A program made the translations under genes and the position numbers. Shown here piece after piece: positions 18,755-29,400 of a DNA stretch of 64,000 nt (within the stretch, counting starts at the first letter, position 1; the number at the start of each line of letters is the position of its first letter). Location: assembly GCF_023159225.1 (NCBI RefSeq), contig NC_063161.1, positions 1,762,495-1,826,494 of the forward strand, read 5' to 3'. Origin of the DNA: Perognathus longimembris pacificus (lineage: Eukaryota > Chordata > Mammalia > Rodentia > Heteromyidae). Below the pieces are notes generated by a model. It was given only the letters and a program-made list of their open reading frames with translations. It made no database searches and was not told the origin of the DNA.

Positions 18755-20595
18755 TGACTTCTCCAGGGCCCGTGAGATCACCTGGCCCCTCCCCCAGGGC
18801 CCGTGAGATCACCAGACCCCTCCCCCAGGGCCCGTGAGATCACCTGGCCCCTCCCCCAGGGCCTATGAGGTCTCCTGCCTCCTCCCTCAGGGCCTGAGAG
18901 GTAACCCAGCTCCTCCCTGGGGGCCTGTGAGGTCTCCTGGCCCCTCCCCCAGGGCCTGTGAGGTCACCCGGCCCCTCCCTAGGGACCTGTGAGGTCACCT
19001 GACTCCTCCCCCAGGAACTGTGAGGTCACATGGCCCTTCCCTGGGGGGGGGCCTGTGAGGTATCCTGGCCCCTCCCTCGGGGGGGGCCTGTGAGGTCTCC
19101 TAGCTCCTCCCCCAGGGCCTGTGAGGTCTCCTGGCTCCTCCCCCGGGGCCTGTGAGGTCACCCAGCTCCTCCCTGGGGGCCTGTAAGGTTTCCTGGCTCC
19201 TCCTCAAGGGGGGCCTGTGAGGTCTCTTGGCTCCTCCCCCAGGGGGGGCCTGTGAGGTCTCCTGGCCCCTCCCCCAGGGGGGGCCTGTGAGGTCTCCTGG
19301 CTCCTCCCCCGGGCCTGTGAGGTCACCCGGCTCCTCCCTGGGGGCCTGTGAGGTCTCCTGGCTCCTCCCCCGGGGCCTGTGAGCTCACCTGGCTCCTCCT
19401 CAAGGGAGGCCTGTGAGGTCTCCTGGCTCCTCCCCCAGGGCCTGTGATGTCAGCTGGCTCCTCCCATAGGGCCTGTGAGGTCTCCTGGCTCCTCCCCCAG
19501 GGCTGTGAGCTCACCTGGTTCCTCCTCAAGGGAGGCCTGTGAGGTCTCCTGGCCCCTCCCCCGAGGCCTGTGAGGTCTCCTGGCTCCTCCCCCAGGGCCT
19601 GTGAGGTCTCCTGGCCCCTCCCCCGAGGCCTGTGAGGTCTCCTGGCTCCTCCCCCAGGGCCTGTGAGGTCTCCTGGCCCCTCCCCCGGGGGGGCCTGTTA
19701 GGTCACCTGGCTCCTCCCACCGGGCCTGTGAGGTCTCCTGGCTCCTCCCCCAGGGGGCCTGTGAGGTCTCCTGGCCCCTCCCCCGGGGGGGCCTGTTAGG
19801 TCACCTGGCTCCTCCCACTGGGCCTGTGAGGTCTCCTGGCTCCTCCCCCAGGGGGGCCTGTGAGGTCTCCTGACTCCTCCCCCTGGGGGGCCTGTGAGGT
19901 CTCCTGGCTCCTCCTCCAGGGCCTGTGAGCTCACCTGGCTCCTCCCCCAGGGGGGCCTGTGAGGTCAGCTGGCTCCTCCCCCAGGGCTTGTGAGGTGATC
20001 TGGCTCCTCCCCCAGGGGGGCCTGTTAGGTCTCCTGGCTCCTCCCCCAGGGGGGCCTGTGAGGTCACCTGGCTCCTCCCCCAGGGCAGCCTGTGAGGTCA
20101 TCTGGCTCCTCCCCCAGGGCCTGTGAGGTCTCCTGGCTCCTCCCCCAGGGGGGCCTGTGAGGTCACCTGACTCCTCCCCCAGGGCCTGTGAGGTCACCTG
20201 ACTCCTCCCCCAGGGCCTGTGAGGTCTCCTGGCTCCTCCCCCCGGGCCTGTGAGGTCTCCTGGCTCCTCCCCCAGGGGGGCCTGCGAGGTCTCCTGGCTC
20301 CTCCCCCAGGGCCTGTGAGGTCTCCTGGCTCCTCCCCCAGGGCCTGCGAGGTCTCCTGGCTCCTCCCCCAGGGCCTCTGAGGTCTCCTGGCTCCTCCCCC
20401 AGGGGGGGCCTGCGAGGTCTCCTGGCTCCTCCCCCAGGGCCTGCGAGGTCTCCTGGCTCCTCCCCCAGGGCCTGTGAGGTCTCCTGGCTCCTCCCCCAGG
20501 GCCTGCGAGGTCTCCTGGCTCCTCCCCCAGGGCCTGTGAGGTCTCCTGGCTCCTCCCACAGGGGGGGCCTGTGAGGTCTCCTGGCTCCTCTCCCA
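18755..20595 (+). repeat. Large 31-35-bp minisatellite
   Basis: More than fifty tandem units with consensus GGCCTGTGAGGTCTCCTGGC then TCCTCCCCCAG and 1-7 extra Gs, so unit length varies between about 31 and 36 bp. Some units carry GTGAGGTCACCTG in place of GTGAGGTCTCCTG. The variable G run after CCCCCAG is the main length polymorphism. Minus-strand frames up to 221 aa (GEEPGDLTGP repeats) come from this repeat. The related motif TGTGAGGTCACCTGA also occurs in the array at 11540-12430. Confidence 0.95.
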
Positions 20596-20599
20596 ATAG

Positions 20600-21030
20600 C
20601 TCTCCTCAGGGACTAAGCCTCTGGCACATGGCCTCTGGGAGACCCTCACCTCCAGTGCACAGTCCTCCTTTCCCTGGCTGGCCGTCTGTGGGGCTCACCC
20701 CAGCAGCAGAGCGGAGACTAGGGCTGTCTCATGCTCCTCTCCTCCAGGGCGGCCTCAGCTCCAGGAGCAGCCCTGGGGGTCTGCCTTGTGCTGCTCGGGA
20801 AAGCTTTTCCCACCTGCGAAGGCCCCAGAGGGGAGGCTCACGGCGGGGGTGGGGGGGCTGGTGGAGGGGGCCGCGGCCTCACAGCCCCCAGCCCCCTTCC
20901 GCGTGCGCGATCAGGACGTTTTCTGCAAATTGAAAAGCTGGCTCCCGGGTCGCGCAGCAGAGTGGGGCTCTGGGGTCACGCCTCTCCGCGCACACGCGGG
21001 CCGCCGCTCTCCAGTTCATAAATCCAGCAC
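20600..21030. other. GC-rich DNA, no gene recognised
   Basis: GC-rich sequence with a G run near 20842. Three overlapping plus-strand frames have no domains. This is the last GC-rich stretch before a broad AT-rich domain. Confidence 0.4.
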
Positions 21031-22145
21031 ACCGCAGCCTTTCTCAAAGTGCGTAAAGTAGAAATAAGGCTCCCTCCAGACAGAGATCTGCGCCGTAAAA
21101 ACGAAGCTCCCTTCCACGCGGGCCTTTTATGAGGGTAGATGGAGGGTTCTCTGCAGTCTATTCCCGATCGCCGCCTCCCCCTAAATCACTGGCACGCGCG
21201 AGACGGAGGCGACGGATATGATTCCAATACGCTTTTCAACGAGATGCAAACTATGTGATAATCATTATTTTAATGTCACCTGGGGCCTCTTGGTCAAGTC
21301 AAGATATTTCAAATGCTGCATTTCCAAGTCAAAGCTGGCTACAAAATATTTAGAGAACTCCACTACAGAATGGCCAAGTCATGAATCAGGGGCTCCACAC
21401 CAAGCGCCTTTTCATCCCAGACAGCGCTGGAAAGTCAGAGGGAGATAAATCCTTGCTCTTTTTCCTTGCTCATTATCCACTCCATCTGAAGGGCCCAGGC
21501 CCGCTTCCATCACTGGCTCGGGCCCAGGCCGCTGGCCCTGCGGTGTGGCCTGTCCCGTGTCGTGAATAATCGCAGGGTCACCAGGCACGGAGAGACAGAA
21601 ACAGCTGTGCCTCCCACAGCAAGCCATCCTTGTTGGGCCCTCACCTTGACCCCGGAGACAAACTCAACCCTCTGTGTCGTCACCAGAGCTGAACTCTTCT
21701 GCTGGCTCTCTGCTCTTCTCAAAGCAGGCACAGAACAACCCCAAACAACCCTGAAAACAAATGAACAAAGTAACTCTCCCTACACTCAAACTTCCAAGAA
21801 TGCAAATAGATCTGGAACCAAGTCTGAGGCTGGAACATCTGAGAAAAATTTCTCACAATAAGAGAGACATATGGACCATCCATTTTATTTACTTCATGAT
21901 GAATATTGCTGGTAGAAATACCACAAAATAAATGTGGTGGGGGGGAACTTCACATGGGAAAGTATATTATCATTTTCACGGATTTAAATATGGAAAATTC
22001 AGCTAGGAAAAATGGAGCGATGTAGAAATCTCTGCACTTAAAAAGAAAGCTAGCTGCATTCATCATTGGTTTAATCCAGAAAAATGGATACAACCACACT
22101 GATGCTTGAATCGGGCATTTATTGTAAAATAATTCACAGAAAAAT
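21030..22145. other. AT-rich domain with several candidate conserved non-coding elements
   Basis: An abrupt shift to AT-rich, mostly unrepetitive DNA. Notable sub-segments are 21215-21385 (TGTGATAATCATTATTTTAATG, CTACAAAATATTTAGAG) and 21880-22140 (CATCCATTTTATTTACTTCA, TTCATCATTGGTTTAATCC, TTATTGTAAAATAATTCAC). No transposon family is recognised before the SINE at 22160. Enhancer cluster is my best reading, unproven. Confidence 0.4.
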
Positions 22146-22159
22146 TAATTTGAGTAAAA

Positions 22160-22405
22160 AGAAGTGGCTCGTGTCTGTAATCCTAGCTTCTCAGGAGGCT
22201 GAGATCTGAGGCTTGCAGTTCAAAGCTAGACTGGGTAGGAAAGCCCAAGAAACTCTTATCTGCAATTAACCACCAAAGAGCCGAAAGTGGAGCTGTGGTT
22301 CAAGTTGTAGATCACCAGCCTGGAGCAAAAAGAGTCAGGGATAGCGCCCAGGTCTCAAATACAAGCCTCAAGACAGGTACACACACCTACACATACACAT
22401 ACGAT
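22160..22405 (+). mobile_element. Composite SINE (7SL-like head plus tRNA-like tail)
   Basis: The head GTCTGTAATCCTAGCTTCTC then AGGAGGCTGAGATCTGAGG is 7SL/B1-like. The tail contains AGCTGTGGTTCAAG, a tRNA-like promoter region, and ends in a CA-rich simple tail. It is the same structure as the fresher copy at 54754. Diverged. Confidence 0.85.
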
Positions 22406-22615
22406 GTCAAGGTATTATACTAAGTTAATTGTCAGATGTTGACCAACCTTGGTCAATAGTTATAATTCTACTCTTAATTTTTCTTAACTTAAGTCTGGTA
22501 TCTACATGAGTCTAATTATCTGAATCCTAAAAGCTCACTATTAATCAAGCTACTCAAACATCTAACCATTTACCCTGTCACCATCCGTTCTCCCATTTGT
22601 CATCAGTTGATCCCA

Positions 22616-22716
22616 CCAATCATTTATCAATTTAGCCATCTATCCTTCCACCACCCATCTGTCCATCCATCATCCATCCATCCATCCATCCATTTATCCA
22701 TTTATTGATCCAATGT
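22616..22716. repeat. Degenerate (CATC)n tetranucleotide repeat
   Basis: CCATCTGTCCATCCATCATC followed by pure CCATCCATCCATCCATCC and trailing CATTTATCC units. Confidence 0.85.
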
Positions 22717-22837
22717 ATCAGCTAGTCCTTAATTCATTCTGTAAAAGCTTTGAAACCACGGAGAAAACTATAGAAAGGATTTAAATGATCAGCACGTTAG
22801 GATCTGGAACATGGTGAGAATTAGAAGTTCCACCAGT

Positions 22838-23057
22838 GGGCTGGGAATATGGCCTAGTGTCAAGAGTGCTTGCCTCGTATACATGAAGCCCTGGGTTTGA
22901 TTCCCCAGCACCACATACATAGAAAATGGCCAGAAGTGGCTCTGTGGCTCAAGTGGCAGAGTGCTAGCCTTGAGCAAAAAGAAGCCAGGGACAGTGCTCA
23001 GGCCCCGAGTCCAAGCCCCAGGACTGGCAAAACCAAGCCCCCCCCCCAAAAAAAATA
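22838..23057 (+). mobile_element. Dimeric ID-derived SINE (IDL-Geo type)
   Basis: The element starts GGGCTGGGAATATGGCCTAG (tRNA-derived ID-like left monomer with A-box region and GGTTTGATTCCC B box). It continues with TGTGGCTCAAGTGGCAGAGT (second monomer) and ends GGACTGGCAAAACC plus a C/A-rich tail. GAAGTTCCACCA at 22824 and GAGGTTCCACCA at 23069 look like target-site duplications with one mismatch. This SINE type supports a geomyoid rodent origin. Confidence 0.9.
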
Positions 23058-23540
23058 ATCACCCACTAGAGGTTCCACCATGGGAAGTGGGGAGGCCGAG
23101 TGGGCCGTGGGCTTGTGGATAAACACCGAATTGGAGACACACACCCAACGCTGGGCTTTTACTGAACCAAACTTGCTCTGCCACTCCCTGTCTCTCCTTT
23201 GTATTAGGGGCAACACAGTGATATGGTAGGAAAGAAAAGTAATTCCTCTCATTCCTAGCTCGGCATTCAGGTCTGAATCACCCTCGTCGATGATGCTTCT
23301 TTACGGACCAGGGGCCCACACTGCCTCTGGAATGGGCCACAGTGGTTCTTCTGTGTGTACTAAGGACTTCGTTGCTTAGCAGGCGAGGACATGAAGGAAG
23401 CTCACAAGTCAGAAGGCTGCTTTGGATCTGCTCACAGTGCTCATAGTTGTGAAATTACTTTCCTTTGGTAAGACAGTAATCCCCACTTTCCAGTCACCGA
23501 GCGCAATCATTTGGGGCCTGGTGGTGGGAAGACAGCCCTG
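23058..23540. other. Single-copy DNA, no gene recognised
   Basis: Intermediate GC sequence without a recognisable repeat, exon or RNA. The minus-strand frame 22998-23252 runs into the SINE tail and is not convincing. Confidence 0.35.
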
Positions 23541-23544
23541 TGAA

Positions 23545-23935
23545 ATCACAGTTTAGTCAGTGAATGAGTCCTATGGCTCGAGTAGTTCCCTTCACAAAGG
23601 GCCTCCTGCAGAACCCGCACACATGGCTGTATTTGGAAAAGCATTGGTGCAGATGTCATTAACAATCTCAGGACGAGGTCACGCTAGGTTCTGCACATGT
23701 TCTCAAATCCACTCCTTATGAAAGAAGGGAGAGAAGAGACACAGAAAAACGTCCCCATGAAGATGAGGGCCGTGTCTACAAAGCAAGTCGCTCAGGGACA
23801 GAGTCAGCGGACACCAGGGAGGAGCACAAGGCCTGGCTGTCCCGGGCTCCCCATGAAACCACTCCACCAACGCTTTGATTTTACACTGCCGGGCTCCAGA
23901 ACCACACAGTTTAATTTGTCGTGGGGACCCCGAAG
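23545..23935 (+). mobile_element. MaLR-type LTR remnant
   Basis: GTATTTGGAAAAGCATTGGT then GCAGATGTCATTAACAATCTC at 23630, the GAAGAGACACAGAAAAACG segment, and the late GATTTTACACTGCCGGGCTC and CAGTTTAATTTGTCG at 23876-23920 follow the order of segments familiar from mammalian ERVL-MaLR LTRs (genome repeat remnants, non-coding). Strongly diverged. The family assignment is from memory. Confidence 0.6.
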
Positions 23936-23989
23936 ATGAAAACACACCCTGTGTCAATAACTGCTTCCATCAACATCACTTCTGATGGA

Positions 23990-24240
23990 AGGTGGATTCC
24001 TTCAGTCCCAGATGTCAACTTACCCCAAAGGAATTTCTGAAACAGCACATTTGCTACAGCGTATATCATGAAATAATAGATATTCTAGCTAATGTACTAG
24101 GGATTTCTGTATGCAAATTTCCTTCTCCTAACCTTACCTAGGACAAAAGGAGTAAAGCAGAAATAGGTGGAGACAAAATATCTCTTCCAGTACCGTGAAC
24201 AACAACAACAACAACAAAACCCCCACAAAAACTGGTGATA
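23990..24240. other. AT-rich single-copy segment with (AAC)n
   Basis: ATCATGAAATAATAGATATTC and ATGCAAATTTCC (an octamer-like ATGCAAAT, POU-type site) occur at 24066-24122. A short (AAC)n run is at 24198-24219. Candidate conserved element. Confidence 0.3.
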
Positions 24241-24599
24241 AAGCCATTTATGCTGGGATGTTCACCCCTCATCTATTTTAAGGAAGTTGCCTCGGGACCA
24301 GAACTGAGGGGCCCTATGAGCTCTGGGTGCTCATTGTCATGCTCATTTCTGGATGGCCCACACTTTCTGATCTTGAGACGCTAAGAATGTGCTTTTCCTC
24401 CCATCTTATTCCTTAGAACAGACCAAATCATTTTGCCCAAAGATCTTCCCCTCCCTCCCCCCACGCACTCCAAGCCTGCTGAGCCAAACCTTGCATCCAA
24501 TTATCTCACCGCGGCTCCATTTGACTGTCCCTGCACCGCTTTTTCTGGAACCATCTACTCTTGTTGCTAAAATTATACTTGGCTATCCTGAACTCAGGC

Positions 24600-25290
24600 A
24601 GTTCGATTAGAACTCTCACTTCTGAAGATTTCTCTCTTACGCCAAGTTCTGTGAAGCACCATGGAAATGTTTCTCCTCTTTCTTCAGTGACCAGCCAGGG
24701 GGAGTGAGGGGGGACCTGGACCCCAAACCAGGACAAGGACCCCGGTTTCCTCACAGGGCTCTGTGGAGCTGCCCGAGCCACAGCTGTATTTTGGGGAGTG
24801 CGGAGACTGGCAGGCCTGGCTCTCAGATCCACTCAAGGAATTTGTGGATGATTTGGTATTTTATCTGATGGACTCCCCTGTTGGGGATTCATCTTGGCCT
24901 TAAGGGGGAAAGGGCGAGGAGAGCGCCCCCGAGATGCCGCCCTTCCCCCAGCCCTGGGGCAGTGTGGAAGTGAGCCACACCTATCTCCTCCTGGGTCCAG
25001 AACCAGAAGGGGTAGCTTTGAGACCATCCCCCACCTTGCGCCAGCGAGCACATGTGCTCCCTTTTTTGTGGCCTTTGCCCAGAGGGCGGTACTATGGGAA
25101 GTGACGTTAGCCCACGAGGGAGGTCGTTGGGAGCTGCTCTTGGATAGACAAGCTCGCCAGCCTATCGCCAGCTCGTGCTCAATCCTCGTCATCACTACTA
25201 TATTACTGTGAGCCCCTCCTGAATAAACCGGATTGCTCTCCGAAGCGTCTCCGAGATCCGTGTGCGCCTGGCTTCCTTGGTGGGTAAGGA
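24600..25290 (+). mobile_element. Probable endogenous retrovirus LTR (solo), boundaries uncertain
   Basis: CTCCTGAATAAACCGGATTG carries a polyadenylation signal AATAAA at 25222-25227. It is followed by a U5-like segment (CTCTCCGAAGCGTCTCCGAG then ATCCGTGTGCGCCTGGCTTC), a layout typical of rodent retroviral LTRs. No gag, pol or env reading frame is recognised beside it, so this is a solo LTR or fragment. The upstream boundary is a guess. Overlapping frames (24506-24832 and 24833-25321 minus) are not convincing genes. Confidence 0.5.
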
Positions 25291-25660
25291 GGGAGGAAAA
25301 GGGGATCTTGTTCGGCCGCATGCACCTTAGGCTTGCCCGTGTCCCTTCGCTCCACCTCGGCTGCCCGCGGGTTGGGTGCCCAGGGGAGAGGGTGAAAAGG
25401 GGAGCACTGATAAGGGAGTAAGCTTAGCATCCCCCCACCAGGGGAGGTGAATCTAGCCCGGCACTCCCCATACTTGTTAGGCAAAGTTGTTCCTTTGCCT
25501 GCTCTCAATGGTCTCAAAATAAAACCACCAGAACCAGGTAATGAGTTCAGTGCGTTTATTCAAAAGGCAGGGATTAAGTTAGAACTTGTATTCAGACAAA
25601 TCCGTGTGCCTCTCAGTCTCTTATTCAGTGGCCCATGACAGTAGCCAGTCCACAGAGGTC
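25291..25660. other. Single-copy DNA after LTR, no gene recognised
   Basis: Contains a second AATAAAACC-type motif near 25517, which could belong to another LTR-like sequence. I cannot assign it. Confidence 0.3.
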
Positions 25661-25735
25661 TTCGCTGTATGCCCCATTTATGTCCCCATCTCTTCTCTGG
25701 GGAAAGAGAAGTGACAGACAAGGCAAGTCAGATGG

Positions 25736-25797
25736 TGTGTGTGCGCATGTGTGAGAGTGTGCATGCATGCGTGTGTGTATTTGTGTGTGTGTGTTTC
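25736..25797 (+). repeat. Imperfect (TG)n microsatellite
   Basis: GTGTGTGCGCATGTGTGAGAG, GCATGCATGCGTGTGTG and TTTGTGTGTGTGTGTTT in succession, an alternating R-Y tract. Confidence 0.85.
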
Positions 25798-25799
25798 CC

Positions 25800-26995
25800 C
25801 TTTAAAGTATTAGTTCACATCAGTTGTAGCACTGGAGGATCTGCCAAACAATCTCGAAAGGCCCAGATCCACTCTGGATTCCTAAGACCGCAGTGTTGCT
25901 GCTCAAGCCCTGATATGGTTACTGGAGATGTGGTAGACATTTGACATTGAATTTACAGAAGAAAACCAATCAACCTGGCTCTTTAGTGGATGCTAAGACA
26001 GGTATGCAGAGCCGTGGGATTTGTAATTCACAGCTATTAAAATCCTTACAGAAGTGATAAAAACTTCTTCTTGGGGCAAGGAAGTAAGAAAGAAGACGAA
26101 GAGAAGCGTAAAAACACTGTTCTAGGTGGAACTTTGATACAGTTTTGTGATGCTGGGTGATGAATAGCTATCAGTTTGGAGTTCACACCTAACCAATCTG
26201 CCAACTAGTTGCACAACCAGGCCTGTGCATGGCAGGCTGGGAGAGTAAACCAAGGCAAGTTGTGGAGATGCCTTGGCTCTAGGCCCAATGTATAATTCCA
26301 CTTGACGGGACATAAGGGAAATATTTTTAAAATGCATAACATATTCTTTGTGTTGTTAGCAATCTGACCACTTAGTGTAAAAACATAAATTCATATAGCA
26401 AATTATATTTAGAGGGGAAAGAAACCTTTTCAGACAGCAACCCCACAGATGGAATAAACACCAGGACACAAATGGCTTAGCATGGGGTTCAGGGCACCCC
26501 AGCCTGAGCTCCCCAATTCCCTCCCTGTGCTCTCTGTGCATACCTTCTCTGGTTCAGGGTGGGGGAGCAGGCCTTCCGGCCTTCTGTCCACACAGATCTT
26601 ATTGCAGAGTCTGGGTGAGTTCATCCCCAGACAATCCCTGAAAACACAGGAACGACATCTTTCTTTCAATTTAGCCAGTAAACAAATCTCGCTCTGACTT
26701 GAGATATATTTTGAATTTCATGTTTCACTTCTCAGAAAAAAAAATCTCAACTCGATATGCTAACTGTGAGAGAATGCCACCAGGAAGCATAATTTGAACG
26801 TTTCAGTTTTTACCTGAAGTTTCTAGATGAACAAAAGGATTTCGAATGTGCTCTCCATCTTTGCTTAAATAGAACCCACTTGCCAAAATGCAGGGTATGA
26901 AAGCAACGTATTCTTTCAGACAATTTGGAATGTAGTTATCACAAAGACATAGAAAAGGATCTTTAATTTTCATATCTTTTTATCTGAGTAGATGT
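25800..26995. other. AT-rich single-copy domain, possible regulatory elements
   Basis: AT-rich sequence without recognised transposons. Enhancer-like patches are near 26330-26415 (AAAATGCATAACATATTC, AATTCATATAGCAAATTATA) and 26690-26990 (CTTGAGATATATTTTGAATT, ATTTTCATATCTTTTTATC). No gene recognised. Confidence 0.35.
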
Positions 26996-26999
26996 CTGC

Positions 27000-27995
27000 T
27001 ATTGTGTCGGGCTTCGTATTATCAGGAAAGCTCACGCAGGCCTGGCCCTGACATTTGGGGGAGCTGGAGGAAGAGGACAAAAGAAGGCCCACTCTCTCCG
27101 TGCTGAATACCTGAGCTAAGCGCCCGCTCCGTGGGACACAGTCCAGCCCGGCCCTCTCACGGGCTCCCCCAGCTCGCTGGCAGGCACAGTCGGACGACAG
27201 ACGGCCCCGGCTTCCTCCTGGAGTCTTCCTGGACATGAGGCAGAAGTGTGTCCGTGCGGGCTGTGCTGGCCCTGGGCTGTTCTGCTGCTTGTCCCACGCG
27301 TGGCTCTTCCTTGCAGCCTCAGGGGTCCTTGTGCTCAGGGGAAGAGAGGCGTGTGAGGTGCCAAAGCGTGTAAGAGCCTGAGCCGTGGCACACGCGGGCC
27401 GGCGGGCGGCAGAGCTGTGCCCACCGGAGGCGGCAGAGCAGGGCGGGGCAGCCTCGGCCACGTTCACACGGGCAGGCCTGCTCCTACCTCTGATCATGCC
27501 ACAGGTGAAAGAAAGTCACGTCAACCAGAAGAGCAGCTCATCCCAGACAGAAGCAAGCGCTAGCGTGGTCCACGAGCCCCGAGCTCGGGGAACCTTGGGC
27601 TGGCCCAGCCTCCGATGGCCCTGGGAAGCCGTGGACGCGAGCCTGTCTGTGTGGAGGAGCTGCCCTGGAGACAGTCAGGCCACCGGCCGGTGGGGCTCTG
27701 GGAGGACGCAAGCCCCAGCAATCTCTGAAAATCTACACTCTTCACACTCCTTTGTTCAACTACTTAAAGACGATAATAGTTCTACAAAGGGTTGGAGGGT
27801 CGCCTCTTACACTGGCATCTTTTTGGAGGAAGGGGCTCCCCGACATGCAGCTAGGACACCCCGCCAAGAGGCTGGAGGGAGAGTTCTCCAACCCGCTCCG
27901 GACGGGGGCAGTGCCCTCCTCCACGCAGCCGCCGCGAACGCTCGGCATGGCCATCCCTGTCACCTCGCTGCGCGTCTCCGAGGACAGCAGGATGG
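27000..27995. other. GC-rich DNA, no gene recognised
   Basis: GC-rich single-copy sequence. The frame at 27385-28110 (241 aa) has no recognisable domain and runs into the AT-rich island downstream. Confidence 0.4.
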
Positions 27996-27999
27996 AAGC

Positions 28000-28195
28000 G
28001 TGATTACGGCATTGCAGAGAATAAAATTCTCACTGTCCGCCCTCAGATTTACACGTTGCTTTGGAGAGAGGCAATTCTTGTTTCTATTTCCACGAAGATT
28101 ATCTCACTAAACTGCCAACTTGAAAGATGGACGAGCGCGCGCTGTAATCACTCCCATTTGCATTGCGGAATTGCTTGTGTGCCCGAGCGCTTCCC
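28000..28195. other. AT-richer island, candidate conserved non-coding element
   Basis: Contains GAGAATAAAATTCTCACTG, GATTATCTCACTAAACTGCC and CGCTGTAATCACTCCC then ATTTGCATTGCGG (a POU-like ATTTGCAT). CpG-rich interludes (GACGAGCGCGCGC) lie within it, a combination frequent in developmental enhancers. Confidence 0.45.
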
Positions 28196-28374
28196 GTGTG
28201 CGTTCCGTGCTCCCCCCCGTGACTCAGTTCTCCACCGGGCCTCCTCGGGGTGGCGGCAGGCTCCCTACAGGTGGAGGAGAGTCAGAGTTTGCCGTACAGT
28301 CGGCAAATATCTTCCTTCACGTCCTCTTTGTCTTTTAAAGGCATGAAGAAGACAAGAGCACAGCTTCGTGAGAG

Positions 28375-28505
28375 TAAATAACGGCGAGCTAAACTTCCCT
28401 GTTAAGTGTCAAAGACTTCTGGATCAGGCCCCCGTCGATGGGAAACACACATGAAATACACGGGTGACTTTCTGCGACTTACAGTACAGACAAAGCTGCC
28501 AGGGG
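28375..28505. other. Candidate conserved non-coding element
   Basis: GAGTAAATAACGGCGAGC, CCCTGTTAAGTGTCAAAGAC (an NKX2-like AAGTG) and AACACACATGAAATACACGG. Single-copy, with no repeat recognised. Confidence 0.35.
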
Positions 28506-28719
28506 ATGGCCATGATGCACCGGGACCTGCTTGCTCAGGGCTGGCCCTCGGCCGGCCTGTCCCCTTGCCCGCTCGCGGGCCGCGTGCTCATTTGCACGGG
28601 GACTCGAGCAGGGGACGCCTCGTGCGGCCCTGGCAGGCACGCGCTCGCTGCCTGTCTCTCGGCCAGCCCCGAAGCTCCTGGCACGCAGTGGTGGTTTTCA
28701 TCGCTGACTTGCTCAGTAA

Positions 28720-28850
28720 TGGATTCCAGATTCATTATCTCGTCTGAGTGCTACAACAACCCTGTGAATCGTTTTCACAGACCCCCACTTACAGCTGAAG
28801 AGGCGGGCTCTGAGGGGTTAAACAATTTCACGGGGCCCTGGGTCTCCTGA
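28720..28850 (+). mobile_element. MIR SINE remnant
   Basis: The order CATTATCTCG, CTACAACAACCCTGTGAATC, CAGACCCCCACTTACAGCTG and GGCTCTGAGGGGTTAAACAA matches the conserved core and 3-prime half of mammalian-wide interspersed repeats. Confidence 0.85.
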
Positions 28851-29095
28851 GTGCGTCAGGAGAAGGGGAGCCAGGGCCAGATGGATGACAAAACACCACC
28901 ACCATCTGAAAACCCAGCTCCGAGCGTCGCAGCTGCAAGGAAGGAGAAAGGCCGTGCTGCTGGCTTCCCGTGCCGCGGGGGAGCAGGGCCGCTGGTCCGG
29001 CTGACTTCAAGCACCGCGGAAACCCGGGCTCCAGCCACAGGACCGACGGAAGCAGGTGCCGTTTCCTTGCTCAAGGACAGCGTAGCAGTCTCGAG
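28851..29095. other. GC-rich single-copy DNA, no gene recognised
   Basis: A short GC-rich stretch with small competing frames and no recognisable feature. Confidence 0.35.
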
Positions 29096-29097
29096 CA

Positions 29098-29400
29098 TTT
29101 CACACTAAATACCTATCTAAATAGACTAATAAAACACCTTTAGAACCATAATTATGAGTGGGCAGACCCATTTGCAGCTTCTGTGTCTCTCAGGCTTTGA
29201 TCAGATAGACAATGTATAAATTAATCACCTAATGAGGCTGGAGTCTAACGAAAATTGTTGCTTTATTACTCTCCAATTCAGCATCATATCATTGAACGCA
29301 TTACTTGATCTTTTCAAAACATTTGCAATGTAGTGATTATACGTTCAACCACAAAATAACAAGGATTAGTCCCAATGTATCACACTGGAGATACATTTAA
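29098..29400. promoter_or_regulatory. AT-rich island, strong candidate conserved enhancer
   Basis: Contains AATAGACTAATAAAACACC, AACCATAATTATGAGTGGG, GACAATGTATAAATTAATC then ACCTAATGAGG (SOX-like ACAATG beside TTAATC/TAATG cores), TTACTCTCCAATTCAGC and GTAGTGATTATACGTTC. Single-copy, AT-rich and dense in homeodomain cores. No transposon match is recognised. Confidence 0.5.

Noticed and set aside
22838..23057. Functional tRNA genes in the SINEs (A and B box present)
   Set aside because: The boxes belong to tRNA-derived SINE monomers. There is no intact cloverleaf or anticodon arm, and copies are dispersed with A-rich tails and target-site duplications.
24833..25321. 162-aa minus ORF as a gene
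   Set aside because: It lies antisense inside the probable LTR and has no recognisable domain.
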